Assembly (NCBI GenBank): GCA_016285245.1
Contig: JAEEQH010000026.1
Span: 1 to 40,723 of the forward strand
Source of the DNA: Prevotella sp.
Lineage (GTDB): Bacteria > Bacteroidota > Bacteroidia > Bacteroidales > Bacteroidaceae
DNA length: 40,723 bases
Direction of reading: 5' to 3'
Positions within the stretch are counted from its first letter, which is position 1, and each line of letters begins with the position of its first letter. A model generated the notes under the pieces. That model ran no database searches. It had not been told where the DNA came from and saw only the letters and a list, made by a program, of their open reading frames with translations. A program made the position numbers and the translations under genes. Shown piece after piece: positions 23,093 through 32,500 of the stretch.

Positions 23093-24421
23093 TTATTTCG
23101 TTTTAGTAGTAGTTGCCTTGTTTCTTCTCTTCTCGTAGCGGTCAATCTTATTCAGACAGTAGCGACGGAAGTCACTCCAGCGGTAGTAAGGGCCGCTGAC
23201 GGCGAGGATGGGCAGCTTGGCCTCCTGTTCGTTCAGCAGCACTTTGAAGAGCACGTCCTTGTCCTTGGGATTACGGCGGTAGAAGATGAACTGCAGGTTG
23301 CCGCCCATGGGGAACACACTGGAGCACCACCAGCCGCGGCGCTCAATCTCGTCGAGATCGGTGGTCTTCAGGTCGTAGCCGTTGAGCCCCATCAGACAGA
23401 CCAGCGGTAGCAGGACGGTATCGTGGCCGAAGCGCAGCTGGGCACCGGGACGACTGAGGCGTATGCAGCTGTCGGCATCGGCTATCAGCTGGCGCAACAG
23501 GTGACGCTGGCTATACGGGTAGTCGCCACCGTTGAGCGGACAGAAGCCGTACTCCAAGTACCACAGGGCATTGTCAATCTGCCACATACGGTAAAGGTCG
23601 TCGATGGTGAAGAGGCTGGCGATATAATTCTCCTGGTTGGGATATGTGTTCTTCTGGAAGAGTCCCATCTTCATCAGGTAATAGTTGAAGAACGACTCAT
23701 CGATCAGCTCCTTGACAATGTCGGGGTTCTTGAAGAGAAGCTCCATCAGACGGCTGTTGCCCAGACGGCTGGCGATATAGTCGTCGTAAGCTTTCTGGGC
23801 CTCAGGCGCCAGCTTTTTCTTGCTCAGCAGCGGGTCCTGATGGTTCATGTACCACTGGGTGCTCTTCGAGGCATCCATCGAGATGCGCAGCTGGGGGTTG
23901 CGCTGTGCCAGCTCCATCATGGCCGACTCCATGGACATGATACAACGGGGCACCGTGGTGCTGCGGGCAGAGACGGTGGCTGAGTCGGCAAAGACCTCCG
24001 GGAAGCGGGTTATCATGCGACGGGCTATCATGCGGTGCTGAATCTTTCCGAGAGCTGTCAGGTCGCCCCAGCGGTCCTCAGAGTCCAGAAGGACGAGGTT
24101 CATCTCGCTGAGGACATCCCTTCCTGATACCGTCAGCTCGTTCACGGCATTTGCCTGGACCATCATCCTGTAGGGGATGTCATAGCCCGACCGCCGGTTG
24201 ATGTAACGTGAGCCGTGGCGTCCGTAGTGCGAGATATAGAAAGGACGCTTGCCTCCCGGCGGGGGCGTCAGGTTGTCGGGGATACTGTCGGGATAGGTGT
24301 CGTAGTTGCACGAGGCATAGACCGGCTTCTTCTTGATGATCTCGTAGACAGGCTGTGCGTCGGCGCCGACAGCCAGCAGACAGAATACCATATACAATAA
24401 TATACGCATAATCATCTTCAT
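23093..24421 (-). CDS. Histidine-type acid phosphatase, intact active site
   Basis: 442 residues from ATG 24421; upstream ATGs exist but lie inside the previous gene, and this ATG stands 4 bp after its stop. A signal peptide (MKMIMRILLYMVFCLLAVGADA) sends it to the periplasm. It belongs to the clade-2 histidine phosphatases (phytase, glucose-1-phosphatase and MINPP relatives). 'FYISHYGRHGSRYINRR' carries the RHGxR nucleophile motif (the His is phosphorylated), and 'RFGHDTVLLPLVCLMG' carries the HD proton-donor motif. Length is normal. Likely substrates are phosphorylated sugars or inositol phosphates, given the neighbouring sugar porter. A diverged paralogue lies directly upstream. Confidence 0.85.
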   Translation of the reverse strand: MKMIMRILLYMVFCLLAVGADAQPVYEIIKKKPVYASCNYDTYPDSIPDNLTPPPGGKRPFYISHYGRHGSRYINRRSGYDIPYRMMVQANAVNELTVSGRDVLSEMNLVLLDSEDRWGDLTALGKIQHRMIARRMITRFPEVFADSATVSARSTTVPRCIMSMESAMMELAQRNPQLRISMDASKSTQWYMNHQDPLLSKKKLAPEAQKAYDDYIASRLGNSRLMELLFKNPDIVKELIDESFFNYYLMKMGLFQKNTYPNQENYIASLFTIDDLYRMWQIDNALWYLEYGFCPLNGGDYPYSQRHLLRQLIADADSCIRLSRPGAQLRFGHDTVLLPLVCLMGLNGYDLKTTDLDEIERRGWWCSSVFPMGGNLQFIFYRRNPKDKDVLFKVLLNEQEAKLPILAVSGPYYRWSDFRRYCLNKIDRYEKRRNKATTTKTK

Positions 24422-24425
24422 CGTT

Positions 24426-25742
24426 CTATTCTTCATTCCTCTCTCGGGCGTAGGCATAAAGCTTCCGCAGGTAATAGCGCTTCACATCCTGCCAATGGTA
24501 GTAGGGCGCACAGTCGCTCGCAATGGGCAGCCGTGCCTCACGCCCGTTCAGCAACACACGCACCAAGGGGTCGGGGTCGTTCTTGTCGCTACGGTAGTGC
24601 ACGAAGACCATGCTGCCACCAAGCGGAGAGATACGGTAGTCGGCCCATCCGTAGGCCTCAAGGGAGTCGAGACAGCTGGTCTGCACACCATAGCCGTCGA
24701 GCTCCAACAGACAGACGAGCGACATCACCACATTCTCATGGGTATAGCGCAGATGGACTACCGGATAGTCGAGCTTCATGATACTGTCGCCCTGGTGAAT
24801 CAGGTTCCATAGCGGCTGACGCTGGATATAGGGTTGGTGACCGCCGTTCAGCGTGCATCCGCCATAGCGTATGTAGGCCCAGGCATTGCGACGCATCCAG
24901 TGACGGTGAATCTCTTCAAACGTAAAGATATCGAAGAGGTTGAAGTGTTGACTGACAGCGGAGACTTCATATTGCGGACTGCCCGCAAGGTCGAAGAGCT
25001 GACGGCTCAGGGCGGCGGCATCGATGCCGGCAGCATAGTCGGGATCGTTGAAGAGCACCCTCATCAGCCGCTGGTCGTCGGGGGCCCAGCGCTTCGTGAA
25101 CTCATTATAACAGGCCATCGCCTCGGGGTTGTTACGCTGCTCCTCGAGTACCTTGTCCTCAGCGTCCATCCACGACCGGGTGCGATGCGAGGCATCGATG
25201 AACATACCCATCGGATGGTGGGCACGCGATATCTGCAAGGCGGCCTCGCCCAACGTCAGCAGACAGTGGTTCTCGACGATGGAACGTCCGTCGACGAAGG
25301 TATTGTCGGTGAACACCTCGGGCAACCGTATGGTCAGCTGACGCGCCAACTCACGGGCCTGCTGCTTGCCAACCTCCGTCAGCTCGCCGGTCTTCTCACG
25401 GGCTTCGCTCCTGAGCTGCGTCACCCTGACAAGCACCTCACGGCCGATGTCCGTCAGCTTTCCCAGACTGTCGGCCTTCATCAGGGTCTCGTAAGGGTCG
25501 TCATAGTACTCCTGCCGCTCCAGATAGTAAGCGGAAGGACAGCTGAAATGGTTGATGTAGAAAGGGGTCTTACCTGCCGGCGCCGGGGTGTCGTGAGGCG
25601 ACACGGGCACAGGCTGGGTGTAATGTAGCCCTGCCGCACGGCGCACATCGGCATACAACTCCTCGGCGATGGTCTGAGCCGCGACGCCCGTAGCCCCCCA
25701 GACCAGAATGGCGGTTAGCCCCCAAAACTTCTTATGATTCAT
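24426..25742 (-). CDS. Histidine-phosphatase paralogue lacking catalytic residues
   Basis: 438 residues from ATG 25742 with a signal peptide (up to about VAAQ). It aligns along its whole length with the product of 23093-24421: 'GKTPFYINHF', 'TDIGREVL', 'RLPEVFTDN', 'FIDASHRTRSWM', 'CTLNGGHQPYIQRQPLW' and 'ARLPIASDCAPYYHWQDVKRYYL' all have counterparts. The nucleophile motif is gone: RHGSR of the sister is replaced by CPSAY ('HFSCPSAYYLER'), and the HD motif reads HE in 'RYTHENVVMSL'. The gene is intact with no stop codons, so selection seems to keep it for something other than phosphomonoester hydrolysis, perhaps binding of a ligand. It is the upstream partner of the active enzyme. Confidence 0.8.
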   Translation of the reverse strand: MNHKKFWGLTAILVWGATGVAAQTIAEELYADVRRAAGLHYTQPVPVSPHDTPAPAGKTPFYINHFSCPSAYYLERQEYYDDPYETLMKADSLGKLTDIGREVLVRVTQLRSEAREKTGELTEVGKQQARELARQLTIRLPEVFTDNTFVDGRSIVENHCLLTLGEAALQISRAHHPMGMFIDASHRTRSWMDAEDKVLEEQRNNPEAMACYNEFTKRWAPDDQRLMRVLFNDPDYAAGIDAAALSRQLFDLAGSPQYEVSAVSQHFNLFDIFTFEEIHRHWMRRNAWAYIRYGGCTLNGGHQPYIQRQPLWNLIHQGDSIMKLDYPVVHLRYTHENVVMSLVCLLELDGYGVQTSCLDSLEAYGWADYRISPLGGSMVFVHYRSDKNDPDPLVRVLLNGREARLPIASDCAPYYHWQDVKRYYLRKLYAYARERNEE

Positions 25743-25753
25743 TTCTCACTATT

Positions 25754-25795
25754 CACTCTTCAGATATCTCTTATCTATTATCTCTTATCTCTCAT
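25754..25795. repeat. Tcttatct-type short repeats between the phosphatase and sugar porter genes
   Basis: The words atctcttatctattatctcttatctctcatct fill the gap after the porter stop codon. They are simple tandem-like repeats without a hairpin. Confidence 0.7.
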
Positions 25796-27133
25796 CTACA
25801 TGGCCAACTCCTGCTCCAGCATCTCCAGGCTCTTACCCTTCGTCTCGGGACAACGGCGATAGAGGAAGATGAAGGCACAGAGGCAGATGGCGGAATAGAT
25901 CCAGAACGTGCCGCTGCTACCCAGCGCGGCGTTCATCGACGGGAACGAGAACGTCAGCGTGCAGCAGCCCACCCACAAGGCGAAGGTACACGTGGCCATC
26001 GCCACACCACGGATGCGGTGGGGGAATATCTCGGCCAGCAGCGTCCACGTCACAGGGCCCAGCGTCATGGCATAGACCGAGATGGCCGTCACGACGAGTA
26101 CCACCATCATCACCCCCTTCACCTCGAGGAAGTAGCAGGTGCCCAACGTCAGGTAGATCAGTCCCAGGCCGCCGGCACCGATGAGCATCAGCGTACGGCG
26201 TCCCCAGCGCTCAATGGTGTAGAGAGCAACGAACGTAAACAGCACATTGGCAATGCCCGTGATGACAATGTTGATGAACATCCCGTCGACGTCGAAGCCG
26301 GCACCCACGAAGATCTCCTGCGCATAGTTGAAGATGACATTCGTGCCGCACCATTGCTGGAACACGGCGATGACAAGTCCCAGCACGAGGACCTTCTTAT
26401 AAGGAGAATTGAAGAATTGAAGAATTGAAGAATTGAAGTCTTTTTCGTCAGATGAGCACGACTCCATTTTTTCATTCTTCAACTTCAATTCTTCAATTCT
26501 TACATTCTTCAATTTTAAGTACACCGGACTCTCCGGAATGAAGAAGCTCATCACCAGGAACAGGGCGGCGGGCACCGTCTCGGCCCAGAACATCCAGCGC
26601 CAGCCCCAGGCCACGTTCCATGCCTGGCTCTCGACGACCGAGGTGTCACGGGCCAGCAGCATATTCACCACCTGTGCCGCGAGGATGCCCAGCACGATGG
26701 TCATCTGGTTCAGACTCACCATCCGTCCACGGATGGCCGTCGGACTGACCTCGGCAATGTACATCGGCGACAGGGCCGAGGCCACGCCGATGCCGACACC
26801 GCCCACGAAGCGGGCGATATTGAACATCGTGAAGTCGTTGAAAAGTCCCGTGCCTATGGCCGACACCGTGAACAGCACGGCGGCTGTCGTCAGGAGGGGC
26901 TTACGGCCATAACGGTCGGCAGCGGCACCAGCCACCATCGCGCCGACGAGACAACCCACCAGTGCCGTCGACATCGCCACACCTTGTAATACCGGCGACT
27001 CGCTGATGCCGAAGAACAACTCATAGAACGGTTTCGCACCGCCAATGACCACCCAGTCGTAGCCGAAGAGCAGACCGCCCATGGCCGACACCAGGCAGAT
27101 GAAATAGATGTATCCTTTACTGTTTTCTTGCAT
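25796..27133 (-). CDS. MFS sugar porter (SP family)
   Basis: 445 residues from ATG 27133; a TTG at 27148 is less likely. Twelve hydrophobic helices are expected. Signatures are 'GGLLFGYDWVVIGGA' (TM1), 'DRYGRKPLL' (loop 2-3), 'GRMVSLNQMTIVLGILAAQVVN', 'PESPVYLKLKN' (end of TM6), 'ERWGRRTLMLIGAGG' and 'GPVTWTLLAEIFPHRIRGVA'. The family (XylE/GLUT-like) carries monosaccharides with H+. The central cytoplasmic loop is replaced by an odd stretch, 'RIEELKLKNEKMESCSSDEKDFNSSILQFFNSPY', encoded by octanucleotide repeats and their inverted partner. The frame is kept. It heads the cluster with two histidine phosphatases and the DUF5107 protein, consistent with uptake of released sugar. Confidence 0.9.
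   Translation of the reverse strand: MQENSKGYIYFICLVSAMGGLLFGYDWVVIGGAKPFYELFFGISESPVLQGVAMSTALVGCLVGAMVAGAAADRYGRKPLLTTAAVLFTVSAIGTGLFNDFTMFNIARFVGGVGIGVASALSPMYIAEVSPTAIRGRMVSLNQMTIVLGILAAQVVNMLLARDTSVVESQAWNVAWGWRWMFWAETVPAALFLVMSFFIPESPVYLKLKNVRIEELKLKNEKMESCSSDEKDFNSSILQFFNSPYKKVLVLGLVIAVFQQWCGTNVIFNYAQEIFVGAGFDVDGMFINIVITGIANVLFTFVALYTIERWGRRTLMLIGAGGLGLIYLTLGTCYFLEVKGVMMVVLVVTAISVYAMTLGPVTWTLLAEIFPHRIRGVAMATCTFALWVGCCTLTFSFPSMNAALGSSGTFWIYSAICLCAFIFLYRRCPETKGKSLEMLEQELAM
26407..26438. repeat. Octanucleotide repeat AATTGAAG x4 inside the sugar porter gene
   Basis: Four perfect 8-bp copies at 26407-26414, 26415-26422, 26423-26430 and 26431-26438. An inverted counterpart (cttcaattcttcaattctt) follows at about 26478-26500, so the whole 100 bp can fold. 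One unit more or less would shift the reading frame in the middle of the transporter. Confidence 0.92.
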
Positions 27134-27159
27134 ATCGTTAGACTTCAACTCTTAAATTC

Positions 27160-28377
27160 TTAAATGATTTCTTCCATACAAACATCGTGCTCCTCACTCG
27201 GCACCTCCGCCACACGCTGGAAGGGGAAGCAGACGCCGATCAATCGAGGGGCAAGGGGCGAGGAGCAAGGGGCAAGGTGTTCGGCCAGGAAGCGGTCGTA
27301 GTAGCCCTTTCCACGTCCTAAGCGGTGTCCGGCGGCATCGAACGCCATGCCGGGCACCAGCGCCACGTCAATCGCGTCGTAGTCGGTGAACGGCTCGCCG
27401 ACGGGCTCCATGATGCGGAAGGCGCCCTCACGGAGGTCGTCGCGGGAGGTGTAGCGGCGCAGCTCCATCGTCTCGCCGTCAACGACCTTCGGCAGGAGGA
27501 CGGTCTTGCCCTGAACCACCAGCTGGTCTATCAACGGCCGGATATCCACCTCGTCTTTCAACGGCCAGTAGGCCATGATACATTGAGAGATGGAGAGTTT
27601 CTTCGCAAGCTTCTCAACAATCTCCTCCGACATCCGTGCCAGCTGCTCCCGGTGCTGCTTCTTCGCCTCACGCATCTGCTGGCGCAGCACCTCCTTCCAC
27701 TCTCCTCCTTCCACAATCCGACTGGCCGAGAACTCGCAGCCGCAGTACTGCTGGTTATAGAAGCCGTACTCCTTCAACAGCTCGTTGCGCCGCTGCTGCA
27801 GCCCACCCTTCCGCCAGTTCTGTGCCCAGAAACTACACAAATGGGACGGTTGACTTTCCCCTTCGGGCCGTCGAGCTATACCTTCTTTTTGTGTACTTTC
27901 GTTGACGATTTGCTCGGCGCGGCGTCCGGCACGCTCTATCTGCTCCAGGCTCTTCCAACGGCTGGAGGCCAGGGTGGTGGTGAAGTAACGGATGCCCAGC
28001 TCCTGCGCCTTGCGGGCAGCAGCCGTCAGGCGCAGCGTGAAGCACGCCTCGCAGCGTCGTCCCCGTTCCGGCTCCAAAGCCGGATCATACGCCTCCTCGT
28101 TCCTCGTTCCTCGACAACCAACCCACTGTCTCCACGCCTCATGCTCATAGTCACCGTCAATCCAACGGATGCCGAGGCTCTCGGCGTGGCGCTGGCTCTC
28201 GCGTTTGCGTATCTCGTACTCCTCGCGGGGCCAGATGTTGGGGTTATAGTAGAAAATTGTGGGGCGCACGCCATTGGCTACGAGCCACTCGACGATAGCC
28301 GAGGAGCAGGGCGCACAACAAGCGTGGAGGAGAACCTCCGTACAGTCATCAGGAACGAGAAGGGGTTGCTGTTTCAC
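27160..28377 (-). CDS. queH: QueH (epoxyqueuosine reductase) fused to 5-formyl-THF cyclo-ligase
   Basis: 405 residues from GTG 28377; a TTG at 28413 overlaps the promoter and is rejected. Residues about 1-220 are QueH, which reduces epoxyqueuosine in tRNA anticodons: 'LLHACCAPCSS' (CCxxC), 'YYNPNIWPREEYEIRK', 'DGDYEH', 'RRCEACFTLRL', 'YFTTTLASSRWKS', 'SFWAQNWRKGGLQQR' and 'YGFYNQQYCGCEFS'. Residues about 235-405 are a 5-formyltetrahydrofolate cyclo-ligase: 'VALVPGMAFDAAGHRLGRGKGYYDRFL' with 'LIGVCFPFQRVAEVPSEEHD'. Fusion of both is unusual. The QueH part carries two in-frame repeat-derived stretches, 'GCRGTRNEEAYDP' and 'STQKEGIARRPEGESQPSHLC'. Confidence 0.88.
   Translation of the reverse strand: MKQQPLLVPDDCTEVLLHACCAPCSSAIVEWLVANGVRPTIFYYNPNIWPREEYEIRKRESQRHAESLGIRWIDGDYEHEAWRQWVGCRGTRNEEAYDPALEPERGRRCEACFTLRLTAAARKAQELGIRYFTTTLASSRWKSLEQIERAGRRAEQIVNESTQKEGIARRPEGESQPSHLCSFWAQNWRKGGLQQRRNELLKEYGFYNQQYCGCEFSASRIVEGGEWKEVLRQQMREAKKQHREQLARMSEEIVEKLAKKLSISQCIMAYWPLKDEVDIRPLIDQLVVQGKTVLLPKVVDGETMELRRYTSRDDLREGAFRIMEPVGEPFTDYDAIDVALVPGMAFDAAGHRLGRGKGYYDRFLAEHLAPCSSPLAPRLIGVCFPFQRVAEVPSEEHDVCMEEII
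27829..27900. mobile_element. 72-bp inverted-repeat element inserted in frame in QueH
   Basis: gaaactacacaaa (27829-27841) and tttgtgtactttc (27888-27900) are terminal inverted repeats with 12 of 13 bases matching. The length, 72 bp, is exactly 24 codons, and the sequence stands where ordinary QueH proteins have only a short loop before 'FWAQNWRKGG'. The inner 15-mer gccgtcgagctatac (27867-27881) recurs exactly at 34156-34170. No coding function of its own is visible. Confidence 0.65.
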
Positions 28378-28382
28378 GCCTG

Positions 28383-28413
28383 CAAAAATACAAAAAAAGG
28401 AGGAAACGACCAA
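28383..28413 (-). promoter_or_regulatory. Promoter of the QueH fusion gene
   Basis: On the minus strand TTG (28413-28411), a 20-bp spacer and TATTTTTG (28390-28383) match the consensus. The predicted transcript would start around 28377, at or next to the GTG, so translation may be leaderless or start a little later. Confidence 0.55.
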
Positions 28414-28441
28414 ATTTCTTCGAAAAGAAAAGGAGGAATGC

Positions 28442-28471
28442 TTGTTTTTCTCACATTTTTTCGTACCTTTG
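28442..28471 (+). promoter_or_regulatory. Promoter of the RND efflux operon
   Basis: TTG at 28442-28444, a 19-bp spacer and TACCTTTG at 28464-28471 form a complete Bacteroidota promoter. It fires away from the QueH promoter in the same 130-bp divergent region. The leader to ATG 28505 is about 28 nt. Confidence 0.8.
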
Positions 28472-28504
28472 CGAACGAAATTACAAATAATTAAGAGAAA
28501 AACT

Positions 28505-29557
28505 ATGATGCGTTTTTATACCTTACTAGTCTGGAGCCTCATCGTAGCCATGGGCTGCACATCGTGTTCCCAGAAAGGAGAGAAAGGAGAGAAAGGAGAA
28601 GGGACAGGAGACCGTGGTGTCAGCGTGAAGACCATGAAGGTGGCTGTGAGCACCCATACTGTTGGCAAGAGCTATATGGGGACCATCGAGGAGGAGGATG
28701 GTGCGAACGTCACGTTTGGCGTCATCGGCACGGTGGTGAGAGTGATGGCCGAAGAGGGCCAGTTTGTCAGGAAAGGACAGGCATTGGCAGAGGTCGACGG
28801 TCAGAACGTTCGTAATGCCCACGAGATCAGCGCCGCCACGCTGAACCAGGCCGAGGACGCTTATCGTCGTCTGAAGGACCTCTACGAGAAGGGAACGCTT
28901 CCCGAGATCAAGATGGTCGAGATGGAGACGGCGCTGGCCAAGGCCCGTGCCGCCGAGGCCATCTCGCGCAAGAGTGTCAGTGAGATTGTGCTTCACGCTC
29001 CTTTCGACGGCTTTGTTGCCTCGAGCAATGTCCACGAGGGTGCCAACGCTGTCATCGGCGTGACGGGTTTCCGCCTGGTGAAGATTGACCGTGTGAAGGT
29101 GAAGCTGTCGGTACCCGAGAAGGAGATTGGCAAGGTGAATGTCGGCGACCCTGTCACCTTTGTCGTCGACGCCCTTGGCGACAGCATCTTCACGGGCAGG
29201 ATTGCCAGTCGTAGTGTGGCAGCCACGGCGGTGAGCCACAGCTACGGCGTGAAGGCCATTGTCGACAACCGCCGTCACACGCTGCTCCCCGGCATGGTAT
29301 GTAAGGTACGCATGGAGAGCGCCAGTGGCGACTACGCCATCGTTGTCCCCCAGCAGGCCATCAGCATCAGTGGTCAGGACAAGTTCGTATGGACTGTCAG
29401 CGAGGGCAAGGCACACCGCCAGAACGTGCTGACGGGCGACATTATCAGCGAGGGTGTAGTGATTGAGTCGGGTCTGACGCCTGGCGACCTTGTCATTGTC
29501 GAAGGACAGAACAAGGTCTGCGAGGGGATGTCGGTAAAGAGTGAACAGCAAAAGTAA
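28505..29557 (+). CDS. RND efflux periplasmic adaptor (membrane fusion lipoprotein)
   Basis: 350 residues from ATG 28505 (or the next codon, ATG 28508). The signal ends in a lipobox, 'MGCTSC', so the adaptor is lipid-anchored. It bridges the inner-membrane pump and TolC. 'GTIEEEDGANVTFGVIGTVVRVMAEEGQFVRKGQALAEVDG' is the biotinyl/lipoyl half, and 'LNQAEDAYRRLKDLYEKGTLPEIKMVEMETALAKARAAEA' is the helical hairpin. 'IVLHAPFDGFVASSNVHEGANA' is the second lipoyl half, and the beta-barrel and proximal domains follow. After the lipid Cys, a repeat 'KGEKGEKGEGTG' (from aaaggagag repeats) acts as a linker. It is followed 6 bp later by the permease gene. Confidence 0.93.
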   Translation: MMRFYTLLVWSLIVAMGCTSCSQKGEKGEKGEGTGDRGVSVKTMKVAVSTHTVGKSYMGTIEEEDGANVTFGVIGTVVRVMAEEGQFVRKGQALAEVDGQNVRNAHEISAATLNQAEDAYRRLKDLYEKGTLPEIKMVEMETALAKARAAEAISRKSVSEIVLHAPFDGFVASSNVHEGANAVIGVTGFRLVKIDRVKVKLSVPEKEIGKVNVGDPVTFVVDALGDSIFTGRIASRSVAATAVSHSYGVKAIVDNRRHTLLPGMVCKVRMESASGDYAIVVPQQAISISGQDKFVWTVSEGKAHRQNVLTGDIISEGVVIESGLTPGDLVIVEGQNKVCEGMSVKSEQQK

Positions 29558-29563
29558 CAAGCG

Positions 29564-32500
29564 ATGAAGAATAAGACCGACTTGGTGACGTCAGCCATAC
29601 GTCACAAAAACATCACGCTGCTGCTGGTTGCCATTATGATGTTGGCCGGCGTCTTCTCGCTCATCAAGATACCGAAGGACGAGTTCCCGCAGTTCGAACT
29701 GCCCGTAGGACTGGTGGTCGGCGTCTACCCCGGTGCCTCCGTTGCCGAGGTTGAGAAGCAGCTGGCCAAGCCGCTGGAGGAATTCCTGTGGACGTTCAAG
29801 GAGATCAACAAGAAGAGGACGATGACGCTGAGTTTCAACGACGGTTGCGCCGCCGTTGTCTACCTGGACCCCTCGGTGAAGGCAAAGACCGAGTTCTGGA
29901 ACAAGCTGAAGGAGCGTCTGACGCTGTTCAAGCTGACGCTGCCGCCCGGTGTGCTGGGGGTAATTGCCAACGATGACTTCGGCGAGTCGTCGACGATGCT
30001 GCTGACGCTGGAGAGCGACGAGAAGAGCTACCGCGAGATGGGCGACTATGCCGACGGCTTGAGCGACAAGCTCCGCAGCGTGCCCAGCCTGGCGAACATC
30101 ATCCGCATGGGTGGCCAGAAGGAGCAGCTGTCCATCTACCTTGACCGCGACCGTCTGTCGCTTTACGGCATCAACACCGCCATGCTGATGAGCAAGATCT
30201 CGGGGCTGACGGGTACCATCTATACCGGCAGTCTGGCCGACGGTAAGCTGAGCCGCTCCATCCACATTCGCTCGTCGCTGAACACGGAGAACGACCTGGC
30301 ACAGACCATCATCAGCAGCGACCCCACGGGAGGTGTCGTGCGACTGGGCGACATCGCCACCATTGAGCGCGAATATCCCGATCCCCGGCAGTACATCACG
30401 AATAACGGCAAGAAGTGTGTGCTGATGTCGCTGCAGATGACGAAGGGCAAGAACATCATCGAGTTCGGCACGATGGTGAAGGAGACCATCCGTGAGTACA
30501 AGGCGACACTCCCCGACGACGTACATATCAACATCATCAGCGACCAGTCTCATGTGGTGGACCACTCCATCCGCGACTTCATGTGGGAGATGCTCATTGC
30601 CATCGTCTCGGTCATCATCGTCGTCATGCTGATGCTGCCTCTGAGAGTGGCAGGCGTCGCCGTGACCACCATCCCCATCACCATCTTCTCGTCGCTGGCA
30701 CTGTTCTTGGTCTTCGGCGTCGAGATCAACAGCGTGACGCTGGCGGCACTCATCGTGTCGCTGGGAATGATTGTCGACGATGCCGTGGTGGTGGTAGACT
30801 GCTACCTGGACAAGCTCGACAGTGGCATCAGCCGCTGGAAGGCGGCCATCGAGTCGTCGCGCGAGTTCGTGAAGAGCATCATCACCGCCACGCTGGTCAT
30901 CAGCATCACGTTCTTCCCGCTGATCTTCACCACCGACCAGGTGATCCACGACTTCCTGCAGTGGTTCCCCTACTCCATCAGCATTGTGCTCGTGGTGTCG
31001 CTGGTCGTCGCCATCTTCGTGGTACCCATCCTGCAGCACCACTTCATACGCCAGGGACTGCGCCAGCAGCAGGCCAGCAGCGGCCGCCAAGGCGGCAGGG
31101 CCTCGATGCTCGACGTCATGCAGAAGGGCTATGACCGCCTCATTGACGTCTGCTTCCGCAACAGGAAGCTGACCATGGCCGTCGGACTGGTCTCCATCGT
31201 GGTGGGCGGCCTGCTCATGACCGTCATCCCGCAGCGTCTGATGCCACGTGCCGAGCGCAACCAGTTTGCCGTGGACATCTTCCTGCCTACAGGCACCGAC
31301 CTTCACTATACGGCGAAGGTGGCCGACAGTCTGGCGACGATCCTTAGGAAAGACCCGCGAGTGGAGAACCTGACGACGTTCTACGGCAGCGGCTCCCCAC
31401 GTTTCCACGCAACGTTCATCCCCAACTTCGGCGGTACGCACTTCGCACAGTTCATCGTGAACACCCACAACGATGCCGAGACGCAGGGAATGCTCGACGA
31501 CTACGCGGAGCAGTACGCCTACCACTTCGCCGACGCACAGGTGCTCTTCCGACAGATAGAATACTCCGACCGTGCCTACCCCATCGAGGTACAGGTGGCC
31601 GGCGACAATCTCGACAGCCTCCACGTGGCCATCGACAGCATCAGGAACCGCCTGTCGCACAATGCCGACATCGCCGTGCTGAACACCAGCTTCGGCTCGA
31701 CGAACAACAGCCTGGAGGTCATCATGAACCCCGAGGAGGCCAACCGCTTCGGACTGAGCAAGTCGCTGCTGTCGCTGAACTTCGCCATGCGCTACGGCGG
31801 CGGCATCCCCGTCACCTCCGTCTGGGAGGGCGACCACGAGGTGAGCGTCGTCATCAAGGACGCCCACCACAACAGCCAGAACATCGACGACTTCAAGAAT
31901 ATCCGCGTCACGGGACTGCTGCCCACGGTGACGTCGACACCGCTGTCGCAGGTGGCCACCGTCAAGCCCGAATGGACCGACGGCACCGTCACCCGCACCA
32001 ACGGTCAGCGTACGGCGGCCGTCTTCGGTATGCTGGCACGCCATGCCAAGGTGGGACAGGTGACACGCGAGGTGTATGACGACCTGAAGACGCTGCGACT
32101 CCCCGAAGGCACCACGCTGAAGAAGGGTGGACAGGCCGACATGGAGGCCACCTACCGTCCGCAGCTGTACCTCGGTATGGAGATTGCCGTCATCCTCATC
32201 TTCTTCATCATCGTCTTCCACCTGAAGAGCATACCCCTGACGCTGCTGATCATGTACTCACTGGGATTCTCGCTGCTGGGCGGCGCCCTCGGACTGTTCA
32301 TCTTCCGACAGGAGTTCGGAGCCACCGGCGTGCTGGGATTCATCGCCCTGATGGGCCTCATCACCCGTTGCGGCATCATCATGATCGACTATGCCGAGGA
32401 ACTGCGCCAGAAGGAGGGGCTCGACATCGCTGCCGCCGCCCTGGAGTCGGCCAAGCGCCGCTTCCGTCCCGTGTTCCTCACCTCGATGGCCGCCTCGATG

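Noticed and set aside
29591..32221. 876-codon open frame antisense to the RND permease
   Set aside because: It is a shadow of the GC-rich codon pattern of the real gene. Its product is rich in His, Asp and Val with no domain, while the plus-strand pump has all family motifs.
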